Assembly (NCBI GenBank): GCA_015501605.1
Contig: JADNRZ010000003.1
Span: 1 to 64,000 of the forward strand
Reading direction: 5' to 3'
From: Panaeolus papilionaceus
Lineage: Eukaryota; Basidiomycota; Agaricomycetes; Agaricales
Length of the DNA stretch: 64,000 nt
A model generated the notes under the pieces. It did no database searches and was not told the DNA's origin. It saw nothing but the letters and a program-made list of their open reading frames with translations. Positions 11,101-23,004 of the stretch are shown here, piece by piece (the first letter of the stretch is position 1; each line of letters opens with the position of its first letter). The position numbers and the translations under genes were made by a program.

Positions 11101-13099
11101 GTAGAGTGAGGGAAAACATTGCTAAAGCAACATGTCAGTTTCCAGAAGTTGGGCAAGACCAAAAAAGACTGACATATTGTTCCTAAAGAAAGGCACAATC
11201 AGTCGCAGATTCCCAGAGACAAGTGAAAAACGTACCAGGAAAGCTTTTGGGTGAAGAAATACTTCATGCCCGCACCACGAATCAGTTGAGGTAAAGCACC
11301 AGTCAGACCGAAGGAGTCTGGTAGCCAAGCAGTCTCGCAGCGGACACCAAACCTCGTCTCGAAATAACGCTGGCCGAAGAGGAACTGGCGGACAAGGGCC
11401 TCTCCAGATGGCATGTTGGAATCATTTTCAACCCAAGAACCACCAACGGGTTGGAATCGGCCATCAAGAACCTTCTCCTTGACTCGCTCAAAAAGGGGAG
11501 GGTACAACTCCTCAAGCCATTTGTATTGTTGGGCCGAACTACAGGAGAACCTGTGTTCAGGGTAACGCTCCATCAGGTCGACTTGAGTAGACCAGGAACG
11601 TGCAACTTTTTGCTGTGTAACGCGGTAGGGCCATAACCATGCGGAGTCGATATGGCAGCTAAAATGATGAATAAGAAGCGAATAAAATTTTCGATGAAGT
11701 CCCCTTACTGTCCTGTAGACGAGAAAACGACGAATCAGATAATGAGCGGTAAAATAATGTTAGAAACCTACCGATTCCCCAAATGTTGACTTTACGATCT
11801 CCATCGTAAATTCCTGCACCCTTTTTCTCCCAGCCTTCTCCAAACACTTCTTCTGCCAATTTTCTAGCTCTTGCAATAGAAGAGCGGTCATTTTTGTTGA
11901 AGACGTTCATGATTTCATTTGCAGTCACCAACGCCTTATTTTGAAGTCTTGAAAACAAAATCAGCATGCTTACTTCAAACAAAATGAAGAGACGAACGGC
12001 GTATTGCCCGGAAGGGTGTCAATAAGCTCACGCAGAGTAGTAAAGTCCCAGAGTAAACGCCATGCTTCCATGTTGGGCACGACGAGATCTGCTGAGGCGA
12101 GTGCGAAATAGCGATTCATGTCGGGTGGCTGAATTGTGTCGCCATTCCACGGCACACCAAACATTCCATTGCAGCTGGACTCGATGACGAATTCGTGAAC
12201 GCCAGCTTCACAAGCATCAGGAGGAATAATGTATTCCACTCGGCGGTCTCCTCCATAGCCGCCAGTGATTCCTACAGCCACCATCAAGTTTTAGCATGAG
12301 GCAATTAGGCGGCAACCCTGAGTGATTACGCGTCCATACCTTGCAGAGGTACTCCGTCCACAGTGTATATCATGGCCTCGCAACCGGGGTCGAATTCAAC
12401 TGTAACGATGTGTTTTCATGCTCTGCGTGGTTTTGAGAAAGGTGAATGAAACATACACTGAACCCTCTCGTACTGCTCCCAGCCTTCAGGAATGTGGACA
12501 GTAACCTTCCACCAGTGGTTTGTCTGTTGATTATTTCAATTAGCGTGAATGCGTCGATCGTTTTGGACGAGGGATTGAGGTTGTGAGATAAGCGTAGCAG
12601 AGCAATATCATTGAAGCCGTTCAATCGACACGGTGGTGATTCAAATAAATGCTTACCCCTGTCGACGACAATCAAGTTAGCAAGAGACAATTAGGATACA
12701 AGATAAATCTTACATGAAGGCCCAAAGGAGTCTCCCTATATTCTATGTATCAGACACTGTATCCCAAGTACCTTGAAACAACTACTCACCTTCTTCGCCG
12801 TTCTGAACTTTTGTTGCATCGCCTCCTCAAATGTAGGTTTTGAAAGTCCTGGTGCGCTCCATCTGAATACGGCAGCTTCAGCAACACAATACACGGTACC
12901 AGATTAGTATATCCTACACTTTGAGTTGGACGTGCTCAGCATCGTCGACTCTCTTCTCGAATAACACTGCAGCCAGGTTGACATCGGCATAGTGCCCGCC
13001 GTTGAAACCTCCGAGTCTGTCTCTTGTTAAGTTCTTGATCCATTTTGCTCCTGCGCCGTAATTTTGTTCTGCGTAGTGGTGGCCATTTGGAGAGGCCAT
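8113..13099 (-). CDS. ams1: Alpha-mannosidase, GH38 (Ams1/MAN2C1-type, cytosolic-to-vacuolar)
   Basis: Hydrolyses alpha-mannosides released during glycoprotein and free-oligosaccharide turnover. Start [12 protein letters not shown] at 13099; stop after [10 protein letters not shown]. The gene has many introns. Diagnostic blocks in order are: an N-terminal domain ([26 protein letters not shown]), the zinc-binding catalytic start [13 protein letters not shown] at about 11650, [19 protein letters not shown], the nucleophile region [17 protein letters not shown] (Asp), and [16 protein letters not shown]. The remainder is the beta-rich C-terminal half. No signal peptide is seen, fitting class IIC enzymes delivered to the vacuole by the Cvt/autophagy route (family knowledge). 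It is divergent from the MFS gene with about 570 bp between the start codons. A broken copy of its 3' part lies at the left window edge. Confidence 0.92.
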
Positions 13100-13667
13100 T
13101 TTGTTATGAAATTGATAATCCCGTTCTCGAAATGTGGGAACCAGGTGAGAGGAAGGACGGAGAAAGATGGTGAGTGCAACCCTGACCAGCCTGGGAACTG
13201 GATATTGTCCTAATCTGGGGTAAGTGGCCGCGCCAAATACAACACTTGGCAACCTATTCGGAGCCCATACCGCGCTTGATTCAGTACGCTCATCTGCATT
13301 TCCGACTCCTTGGACGACGTTTTTGTGGTTGAGTTCATTGTATTATATTGACTGGCTCAATGGACAGGCATATTTCAATTACTTGACTGTATATTATCTC
13401 GGCTCCCATGCCCCGAGCTTCTGCAAGAAGAAATCATTCAACACCAAGAGCTATTTTTGTTTCTCGGGTTGGTTAGCGGCGTTCCATTCGCGAGACTAAT
13501 CAGCTCACAAGACTTGGAGCATGCGCAACATGTTCAAATCACCTTTTCGGTGGTTCCCGTCTATCGCCCCATGGCGGAGCTGTACGTATTTATACCTTTC
13601 GAATGCGATAGCAAATCTGACGGCCTCAGAAGCTGCTGCTTCTCCCCACTATCTTCCCCTACGAGAC
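13100..13667. promoter_or_regulatory. Shared divergent promoter region (mannosidase / MFS permease)
   Basis: 568 bp lie between the start codons of two divergently oriented, apparently intact genes, so the region must hold both promoters. ORFs inside it look non-coding. No TATA box stands out. Confidence 0.5.
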
Positions 13668-16134
13668 ATGTCTGCCAGCTCACGAGCTAGCGACGAGAAG
13701 AAGAGGGTGGACGATACGGTTGTTGAAGTATCGTCCATCCGTAAGCTTGATACAGCAGCAGAGTATGCGGCAGGGGATCAAGCACCACTCGACCCAAAGG
13801 AGGCTCTGCGGATTCGGTATGACATAGGTCTTCATTGTAAACTGTATACTAACGGGTGCCGCTGCAAATAGGCGGAAAATAGACTGGCATATTCTACCCC
13901 TCATGTGCAGTGAGTATCTATCCTGCGAGACGTATCATAAGCGCTGCGCTGATAATTTTTCAAAAGTCCTTTACTGGTAGGTCTTCCGCGAACTGTATCA
14001 ATCCGAAAGTCAATGTAGAGCAGGATTCAATTTATGGACAAGACGACGTTAGGTAGCGCTGCCATCCTGGGCATTAGGTACGCCTCGCATTTCCTTCTCT
14101 ACTCATTTCAGTGCTTGATTTTGGTTTTCATACAGAGAGGCCACCCACTTGACCACCAACCAGTCAGTTCATGATCAACATCTTAGCCATCACGACTATA
14201 ATTTACTCATTAATAATTGTATCTCCCTAAAGGTACAACTGGCTTGGAACCATCTTCTACATCAGCTACCTCGTCTTCGAATTCCCGCAGAACCTGTGTC
14301 TACAGAGGTTTCCTGTTGGGAAATGGATGAGGTTAGCCTCCAATGATGATCACCGAACCGCAGATATGCTTACTGTTGACCCACTAGCATTAACATCTTC
14401 ATATGGGCTGTAGCGCTTTGTACCCATGCAGCATGCAAGAACTTCGCCGGACTCTTCGTGGTTCGAATAATCTTAGGCATGTGCGAGGGTTCCATAACAG
14501 CCGGGTTCATGATCGTGAGCTCCATGTTCTACACTCGTAATGAGCAGACTCTTCGAGTCGGTTATTGGTGTAAGGTTCCAACGCTTACTTCTACGAACCC
14601 ACCTAATGCTATGACCTATCCATAGTCTTAATGAACGGCACCGGTAGGCTGCACCACTACGCTCATACTCATCGTGCTCAAGACTCTTCTCTTTAGCACA
14701 AATTATTTCAGGATTTATCAGCTTTGGAGCTCTTCATATCAAGACAGAGGCCTTTGAGCCATGGCAATGGTCAGTCCTCCCATGTCATCCGCCACCAGCA
14801 GCGCTCTAACAGCACCGCAGGCTAATGGTCATCACGGGAATTCTCACCTTATTGACCGCTTTAGCGTTCTGGTAAGCCATTTTCGCACAAAGATATCGTC
14901 TACTTAATATAGCTAACGCATACGTCTTTTACAGGTTCTTATTCCCAGATTCACCGACCAATGCTTGGTTCCTAACTCGTGAAGAGCGTTCAATTGCCAT
15001 CAGACGTCTGAAGGTAAGAATACCGCTTATCTCACTTTGAATACCGGTATTAAATTCCTGTGTAGGAGAACCAAACCGGTGTCGAAAACAAAACATTCAA
15101 GAAGGATCAGTAAGTCGCACCCTTATCTTCGACGCCCGACCACCTGACCCAATCTCTTAAAAATGACAGGATGATAGAGGCCCTCTTAGACCCGAAGACA
15201 TGGTGGTTTGCGCTATTCTCAGCATTGGATAACGTTCCCAACTCCTTGACAAATCAGCGACAAATCATCGTGTCATCCTTCGGCTTCACACCTCTACAGA
15301 CAACACTCCTAGGTTGTGTCGATGGTATTATTGAAATTATCACTATCTGGACAGGGGTCACACTCGCTGCTCGAATCCCCAACAGTCGTGCCTATGTCAG
15401 CTTCATATATTTCATACCCAACATCGTCGGGGTATTTCTAATCAACTTCCTCCCGTGGAGTAACAAGGTTGGCCTTCTTTTCGCTCAATGGACTACTGGT
15501 AAGTCCCAGCGACATATTCGTCTCGCTATTTTCTGCTTTCTAAACTTGCTCCATAGGTGTTGGAACAGCTGGTTTTGTGCTTTCTCTTTCATGGGTATCC
15601 AGCGTCACTGCAGGGCACACAAAGCGCATAACTGTAAACGCTATTATGCTCTCAGCATACTGCATCGGGAACTCTGCTGGTCCGTTCATGTGGCAGGCGA
15701 AATACAAGCCCAGGTTGGTTTCGGAATATCGCGACCCAATAGAAAGAGCACTAACCACTGTATCATTTTTAGAAACCATATCCCGTGGATTATCATTGGC
15801 ATTTGTTACCTCTGCTGTATGGCCATTCTCCTTGTCCTGCGTCGCCATATGTCGAGCGAAAACAAACGGCGCGATATGGAACCTCAAGACGAGACCTACG
15901 ATGACGTCTACATCGAACGCGTGGGGAAAGGCGGAGAGACGGAGAGGGTGAAAGTGGATAAGGTACGTCTACAGTTCCACTCAATTTTACTTGCTGGTGC
16001 CCAACTCCATGGGCGGTACTCCTGTGGAGTTGGGTCTAAAGATGAGCTTAATTACTGACGTTCTATTTTGGAATCACTAGGAATTCTTGGATCTCACGGA
16101 TATCCAGAATAGAGATTTCAGATACGTTTTGTAA
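13668..16134 (+). CDS. MFS transporter, anion:cation symporter (allantoate permease/Dal5-like)
   Basis: A 517-aa plasma-membrane permease of the major facilitator superfamily. Sixteen exons join cleanly: 13668-13816, 13872-13909, 13967-13976, 14024-14077, 14136-14162, 14233-14331, 14388-14569, 14626-14643, 14697-14769, 14821-14871, 14935-15013, 15066-15109, 15170-15498, 15557-15713, 15773-15962, 16081-16134. It has a hydrophilic N-terminus, then a first TM block (ILPLMCILYWIQFMDKTTLG). Family signatures follow: the loop IREATHLTTNQYNWLGTIFY, LGMCEGSITAGF, and FLFPDSPTNAWFLTREER before the central loop. Six further helices follow and a polar tail. ACS-family fungal members carry allantoate, ureidosuccinate, nicotinate, pantothenate or similar organic anions; the substrate here cannot be named. 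The 10-nt third exon is unusually small. Confidence 0.9.
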
Positions 16135-16703
16135 GATATGTATGTTCTTATATCTAGCCTTGATGTACGATTTTATGTAACTGTAATTGTATCTAAACCA
16201 ACGTCCAAAAACTCTTCGTGATTCTCATAAGCCTCTCAGAAATACGGTCGCGGGATCGAGGTGTGTCGGGTCAGGCGAGGGGTAGTATTACATTGCTCTG
16301 AATACACCCACAGAGCGCACTATACGGTATGTGAATATCAGTACATCATAAAAGGCTTTCCAAGTAATTGAGCAGAACATGCATACCAATGCTTCTTCCT
16401 GGTGGCTTTTCTTCGTTTAAAAATATATTCATGTGGAATAGATATTTCTGCAGCAATCTACCAACTTTCATCGCAAGCGGATCAAAGGAAAAAATCACAC
16501 ATAGATATTAGTGAAATGTAACCCGGTGGTGAACGGTGATAGTATATCTGAAGAAGGTAGTCTGCACGCGACTCTAATTTCTCCACTCCTGCTTGCACAT
16601 GTACAATAAACTGAAGAAATTTGAATAATAATATTAATGAATTTAAGATGTACAAAACTGTGAATACTATAAAATACAATGACTGAATTCAATATGTACC
16701 AAA
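16135..16703. other. Intergenic between convergent genes
   Basis: AT-rich spacer holding the two 3' ends (MFS permease and orphan-family copy 1). The ORFs in it look random. No terminator-like or RNA structure is recognised. Confidence 0.5.
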
Positions 16704-17545
16704 CTATGTATCAGATACAACCTTGGCTTTCTTCAACAATTCATCAATTTGACCTGCTATGATCTTTATGTCTTCGTCCCCTGTGTCCTCTTTTCCATCA
16801 TGAAGCAGCCGATATTCCACCCATGGGCCATTCACATAACTTGTCCCATAATCTTTGATCACAAACTCAAATGGATGACCCTCTTTGTCCACTGAGTGCA
16901 GCCGTCGAGTGATAAGTTTAGCCAGGTCCCTTTGCATGGCTTTGTTGATAAATTCTGGGTCAAAGTCAACTGCCCCAGGGGCCTCCAGTTCCTCAAGGCA
17001 AGCATTCCTAGCCATTCAAATTGACCATGTAAGTTAGTTCTTAGGTGGGATGCAATACATCACTTACATTCTTGCTTCAACAACATTCATGATAGTAAAC
17101 TTATAGGGGTTGTTATTCAGCTCACATGATGTCACCAGGTTTGCAGCATAATCCCCAGCAATAACCTGCAGGAAGTAACTGTAGCATTTTAATGAAATGT
17201 CAATTGAAAGAAATATTGCAGGTAGAAGAAGCCAACTCACTCTGACATCTGTGTGGGCTGCATCTCTAGAATACTGTCAATCAATGTCCAGGTCTCTTTC
17301 CATTCTGGGGATCCAACAATGATGTAGATAGGGGGGGTTGACCTTGTATACACACAGAGCTCATTCCATCGCTGGTATGCAATGTCATAGGGAATTTTTG
17401 AGCGTCTATTTTCTGACTGGAAAGTACTATTGAAAGTCTTTCGGATTGGGGTCCTTGCTTTTTCTGATGCATATCTGTAGTGAAACAGTTTATCAACGAA
17501 TGTCTGAGCACGACTGTTCAGCTGTAGGGAATGATTTTTGAACAT
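16704..17545 (-). CDS. Orphan basidiomycete family protein, copy 1 (239 aa)
   Basis: I do not recognise this family. Three exons join as 17241-17545, 17068-17178 and 16704-17007 (minus), giving 239 aa. The same structure and intron phases occur in the copies at 30.3-31.2 and 31.7-32.5 kb. Shared blocks are RAQTFVDKLFHY near residue 15, a central VGSPxW motif, DYFLQVIAGDYA at the second exon, and the best conserved block FEFVIKDYGTSYVNGPWV followed by EYRLLHDGK, ending in a charged helix (IIAGQIDELLKKAK). No signal peptide, TM segment or catalytic motif is visible. It looks like a small soluble cytosolic or nuclear alpha/beta protein. It is the most diverged of the three and stands alone, 13 kb from the tandem pair. 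Confidence 0.8.
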
Positions 17546-18288
17546 GTTGATAGTTTATGATGTAAAGTTAGAAGAAGAGTGTTGAGCTGGTCGATTGGGT
17601 GTTGGTGGTTGACTTCAAGTGTTTGAAAGAGTGACTATCGAGAGAGCATGAAACCCGACCAGCCAAGTTTAAATAACGATCGATAGACCCATCAGAGGCT
17701 GTCTGAGTACGATCACTTCACAGCCGCCTCAATATTGCTACTTTCTAATCATTTATTGGTGTCCTCGAGTTTTCTCAAGCTGTGCGAACTTATTGACACA
17801 TTCATGTTCATAATCGATTGTCTCCTCCCCATTTACCCTATTGCGATTTCATGTTCAGTTCGAAACACTAGAGAGTTCTATTGCTCTGATCCTTGCAATC
17901 ACATCGACTTCATGGGGTCTGATATGCTGTATGAACTTGAATAGTCGTTACTCAGACATCCGCTTGTTGAAGCTCACCTCTCTGGATTCGGAATCTGGTG
18001 AACAGCAATCGCAGGATACCGACAGACACGCGCGCAAAACGTCAATCACAACACCTATTCACAAGCGAGTTTGATATCCTTGCCTTATTATCTACCCATC
18101 CCGTCCTTTTCTGAGTCTGTTTTTGGTTTGATTATATGTTTAGGTTTACAAATTGAATGGCTCTAGGCGGCCAACGTACCTTTAGTCGTTCCAAAATGTG
18201 TATAAACGCGAGCCGGTCTTTTGACGCCTCTCCTGTAGAAACGTAGAGGGGTGGAAAAGGGCGACCGCTGTCTCCGCCATTTGAGCCT
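17546..18288. other. Promoter of orphan gene copy 1 and spacer
   Basis: At 17671-17700, about 130 nt upstream of copy 1's ATG, sits AATAACGATCGAT followed by CAGAGGCTG. The same kind of motif lies at a matching distance before both other copies. The remainder shows no gene. Confidence 0.45.
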
Positions 18289-19565
18289 TCACCGGCACCA
18301 ATAGAGCTTAGGTGAGAGTCCATGTCGTTGAAACAAATAGGAGAATAAGAAGCGAGAATGTTCGCTGAAGTCGAAATTGATCGCATTTCTCCTTCTGGGT
18401 GAAGGGCCTGTAGTGCCGATCTCGTTGAAGTACTCTGGTAGCAAATCAAGTTCTCTGATGTCAACCCAACGGAAATCACGATCTTTCACGCGTCGCGACT
18501 CCAGCTTCCGCTTCGCTAGATAAAGGTGCAAGAGGTGCAAGCAGTCTTTCGCCTAAAAAAAAGAATTGAGGATGGTCATCAAAGGCGCAAGACTGGGTTG
18601 TAAAAATACCACAATGAACAGCCCAAATCTGACCCCGTTCCTCCACCAGACAGGGTCAGCATCAATCCATGTTCGTGTACCACCCATGAAAGCTGCCATT
18701 ACAATGCGAACAGCCAAACGCGTCTGTTGGAAAGGGTTCAGATGGCTCTAAGGGCCTCTCCCTGAATCACCACCAGAAGGCGACAAGCCAGCAATAGCGC
18801 GCAAGTCACTGAGATTCCAGGGCCACTGACCAGGCTCGAGTCCTCCTTCTGCTAAAGCAGCTGCAAAACCAGGTTTCTTTCCACCGCCTCTAATCCCCAA
18901 AAACGCCCTCAAGAATCCCATTTTTGGATGCGCCATAGAAAGCTTGTATAGGGCCCTTCGCATCAAGCTGGCGATAAGGGGGATGGCCAATGCTCCTCCA
19001 ACTTTCCTTCCTAAAGACGACGCATTGATTTCAATGAGTTGCTCAGCAGCCGCGACAGCTGCAACGTTGGGATCTTGATTAGGATTCAGAGCTGCGTTGG
19101 GGTCGTCTGGGTTCGCATTGGCACCCGCGTTGACATTACCTACTTCTCGCATGTCTCCATTATCTGCACCATCCACGCCGTCTTCAGCACCTTCGTCGTC
19201 ATTTGGTTCGACACCTTGCCCATCCTCAACGTTTGCTCGTATTCTTATCACCAAAGGTCCTTCGCCGAACCGCAGGCCTGCCCTTCTTGTCCTTCTGGGA
19301 ACTGGCATTGGAACTCCCATCACTCTCTTGTAAAGTCGTCCAAACCAAACACGATAAAAGGAACGGACGATGGGCACGGCAAAAAGACCGAAGAGGATAG
19401 GCGGAGGTGGCCACCATTGAGCGTCCATACGCATCCCTGATATAACGCCATTTGAAGGTGGCGTTGGTGTAGAAGTTGACGACAGAGATAGAGATGATGT
19501 TATTGATGCAGCTAGTCTGGATGCATTCTCGGGTTTCGACCAGTACAGACGGATGGTGGATCATG
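18289..19565 (-). pseudogene. RING-CH membrane E3-like gene, N-terminally truncated with in-frame TAG
   Basis: The minus strand encodes the C-terminal half of a fungal RING-CH (MARCH-like) membrane protein family as I remember it: a TM/WPP block (WWPPPPILFGLFAVPIVR), an Asp/Asn-rich linker (GVEPNDDEGAEDGV), and a second membrane block (SLGRKVGGALAIPLIASLM). After that the frame meets TAG at 18748-18750. Family-like sequence then resumes in the same frame (LAVRIVMAAFMGGTRTW, DADPVWWRNGVRFGLFIV), crosses an intron near 18560 and ends with KDCLHLLHLYLAKRKLESRR and VDIRELDLL. I found no in-frame intron that removes the TAG. The expected N-terminal RING-CH domain (about 250 aa) is absent from the 220 bp before the next gene. 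I infer a truncated, dead gene. Confidence 0.6.
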
Positions 19566-19788
19566 ATGGGTCACAGGAGAAGGAAGGGCGAAACCAGAGC
19601 AGAAGGAAAACTAAAGGGGGACAGTAAAGTGCACAAGTTCGCACCTGTGCAAACCTTTTTATACTCTAGACCCGTCTCTGGCCCCATTCCATGATCAATA
19701 ACCACGACAAGGAGCAATAAAGATAAGAAAGTTGTGTTCATTATCGTCAATCAACAATGAAACAAAGGGCAGATGGGTCACTATGTAA

Positions 19789-22312
19789 CTATTGTTTCTT
19801 CGAAGGCCCAAGATTCGCGAACCATGATATCGTCGCGTAAAAACCAGCTTTTGCGGCCTCGACACCATCCAGCGGATGGCTGTCGTCGGGGAAGACCAGC
19901 ATCTCGACATCGACATCTGTCTTTCCAGATAAGGACCGTTTGCCCCTGAGGGCGTGGTAAAACTCGATGCCCTGTGCTGGTGCCACTCGACGATCGACGG
20001 CCCCAATCAAAAGGAGCACAGGCACGCGTATGTCGTCGATATATCTGGTAGGCGACATTTGCTGTAGCTCACCGTAGTTCTCCGCTGAAAGGACAGAAGG
20101 ATATGTGGTGTTAGATGGGAGGGGGAGGGCACTGGTTGGGTCCAGCTCCTTCGCGGACGATGGGGTCGATGATGAAAGTGGATACCCGAAACCAAATTCT
20201 GAGTAATACCAATCTGGTATGTCCGTATTGTAAACGTTCCCAGCCGCGATAACTGGGTTGCGCATTATAGCGGCAGAGAAGAAATCGGGGAACTGTCCAA
20301 TTACTACAAGACGGAGGGAGTCGGTAAGTCGTTGTTCCAGTACAGATTATGTGCACTCACAATGAGCAGTTAAGAAACCGCCATGACTACCTCCTGTAAT
20401 CAGCTGCTTCCCAGCGCCTTCTTCGGATATGCCCAGCGAAACCAGGTGCTGTGCTGCTGCTATACAATCCTGGACATCAAGTTCGCCGCAACGACCAATC
20501 AAAGCTTGCAAGAAGTCTTCACCAAACCCAGGGGAACCTGTGTAGTTTGGGAACGATAGAGTATCTACTCAAAGTCCTCAATCGACCATACATGATAAAC
20601 ACCCAAGAAAGGAACTCACATCCTTCCAAAACTAATGCAGTTGTGGTAGCAGAGAAAGCAGTGCTTGTAGTGCCGTGGGGCCCTCCATGCGGAGAGGTGA
20701 TGCAGGGACGTGGCTTCCCATCTTCATCATGTAAACTCGACTGGATGACTATCGTTTCCACGGAGGGTTTGCCTGGAATCGGAATGATAGTGGTCCTGAT
20801 TGACGCCAACGCTTTCGTCACTGGGAAAAGTTGTCAAGTTGAATGAGAATACCTGCTTCAAGACAGCGAACCTTTTGGAGATAGGGCTGGTCGATCTATG
20901 ACTGTCCATACAATAGTTTTATCTATCTTCATCTGGCCGACAACGAGCTCATATGGTACAGAAGCAGAGCTCCGATATGCGATAAACCGAGAGTCGGCAT
21001 CTGTGGCAAGAACAGACCAATTAAATGGGTCATCGTCGGTGTCGGGGGTCAGGTTGTCGACAAGCCCAGTAGTAGAAGAGATACTGAGGATAACATTTCT
21101 GGAATGCCATTGAGATTGGACGATAATAAGCGGCTCAGAAGAGCGTGATCGAAGAATGAAGTCGGTAGGTAGATTGTATGGCGGATAAAGACCAGGAAAT
21201 GCATCAGCTGAAGGTGCTGCAACCGCATCGATGAGAGCCGATGCACCAGTCCCTCCTGGAACGTCTAACGCAAATAAAGTACTAGAGGAGATATGAGCAC
21301 CCCCAGTTGGACAAGAAAGCCAGATAAGTTTGGACGAGGTTCCGTTCTCTACGACACGTGGTGATCGACAAGAAAGATTGGGAGGCGATATCTTGGACAC
21401 TTTGGTTGGGATTTTAGAGTCCTCTACCTGGTCGTGCTGGACGACTATTTCCCAGATACCTGTAGGACGATTGAAACATCCTTTTGGTCCCAATATCCGA
21501 CCATCAATCGTGAATTCGTATCCAGTTGCATAGAGGATGGAGGAAGAAGTCAGCGAGAAGGTAGCCTGTCCAAAGCGTATTCCAGGAGTAGTACGAAGCA
21601 AGAGAGGTCCAGTGACTGCTGACGCATCACCCTCAGAAAGTAGATCCTTGTCCAGTTTCAATAGGTATAACCCAGGCAGTTTCTTTCCAACCAGACCTTC
21701 ACCGAAGTCTGGGTTGAACCGGAAACGTTCAAATGGATCCTTTGTGTCTGGTGCATTTTGTTCTGCAATATACACCAAAGCGTCGCCTGCTTTTGAGAAG
21801 GAGAATGACCCGAGATATTCTAATAGGCAAGGGTATTTAGCTTTTCTGGAATCATCAGATATGCTTACTCACCATCTGTGTAGAAATCACCGTGAATGCT
21901 CGTCACATCCAAGGAATGTGCTAGAAAATCCTTCCTCCAGAACTCAATGATGCGCTTCGTTGACGAGCCTTTCACAACCCTAAAGTTTGCTCGCAGTCCA
22001 TCAGGCCTGAAGGTCACCTCAGCTACGCTATCCCCAATGTCCACCATGCATCCCGACGTCGGAACGAAGCTGGTGGTGTCGTCTATGTTGATCGAGAAGG
22101 ATATGGTTTTTTCCATTGTTCGTTTTACGTTTCTAACATGATCCCGCACTGAGTATTTTACGTCCACAACAGCGACATCGTCATCTAAGATACAATGCAT
22201 CAAACGGAGTGTTAGGTGAGTGTTGTAGGGATGTCCAGGAAACAATGTGCAAACCGATGGTTCTGAAAACGGCACCTACAGGCGTCGGGATCTCAGCAAG
22301 CTGCTCATACAT
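19789..22312 (-). CDS. Acylaminoacyl-peptidase (serine peptidase S9C, prolyl oligopeptidase clan)
   Basis: Cytosolic enzyme that removes N-acylated amino acids from peptides (APEH type). Start MYEQLAEIPTPVGAVFR at 22312, stop TAG at 19789, with several short introns. The N-terminal two thirds form the beta-propeller (blocks such as DPFERFRFNPDFGEGLVGKK and SCRSPRVVENGTSSKLIW). The C-terminal third is the alpha/beta-hydrolase: oxyanion-region SPHGGPHGTTSTAF, SFPNYTGSPGFGEDF, nucleophile elbow GGSHGGF (Ser), acid in LLIGAVDRRVAP (Asp) and base in VFPDDSHPLDG (His). All three catalytic residues are present. Its 3' end lies about 220 bp from the remnant of the truncated E3 gene. Confidence 0.9.
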
Positions 22313-23004
22313 CGTTCAGCTTTGGCAGATCAAGTAGAAGTTTTAGAGATGTGGGCTCGATAATGGGGAACTCCGGACTTGATGGATGTCAGGGTGAGAA
22401 GATAGGGGAACACCTATGCAGTGATTGAGGCAGATTATGCTGTGGGAAAGTATCATTATGAGGAAACCCCCACCCCCCACTCTGAACTTGATTGACTTCT
22501 GGCGTTGGTTGCTTGGTTTTCCTATCGAGTTCGTTAAATTGCCTGAATCCTCAAACTTGCCGAGTTTCTGGTCGAACCTACGGGGAACTTGAAGACTCAT
22601 TAGTCATTAATCAATCTTCATGATGGCCTTTACTTATGCACATAGTGGTTGGCAAAAAAGTCTCTTCCAAAATCCGCACTATTAGTATAGGAATTACGAA
22701 GCAGTATCGCACAGGGACTACGGAGCACTAGGATCTGATTGAACTGGGACAAAATAAGGAATGTATAGGCACAAAAATAGAAGGAGCGTATAGTATATAC
22801 AAGTAGGAAACAGCAACGTGTAAAGTAACACTAGTGTAGACATATTGGATAGAACAATAGAATGTGAGTAAACTAGGAGTAAGGTGCAAACAGCAGTGTA
22901 AAAATACTATGAGCAACACCCAGCGGCGAGCAAGCAGTAAGGTATAAATGTTGAGTTCGTACAAGCAAGAATAAGAAAAGTCCAATGGTTTTGACTGGGT
23001 AACC
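22313..23004. other. Intergenic: promoter of the peptidase and 3' side of SNF2 gene
   Basis: Contains a C-rich run (CCCCCACCCCCCAC, about 22470) and AT-rich, poorly structured sequence. The ORFs look like noise. No gene seen. Confidence 0.5.

Noticed and set aside
13224..13690. ORFs in the divergent mannosidase/MFS promoter
   Set aside because: They overlap each other and the MFS start and have no motif, and the region is required as promoter.
19039..19440. 133-codon plus-strand ORF opposite the RING-CH remnant
   Set aside because: Antisense shadow of the Asp/Asn-rich linker and membrane block.
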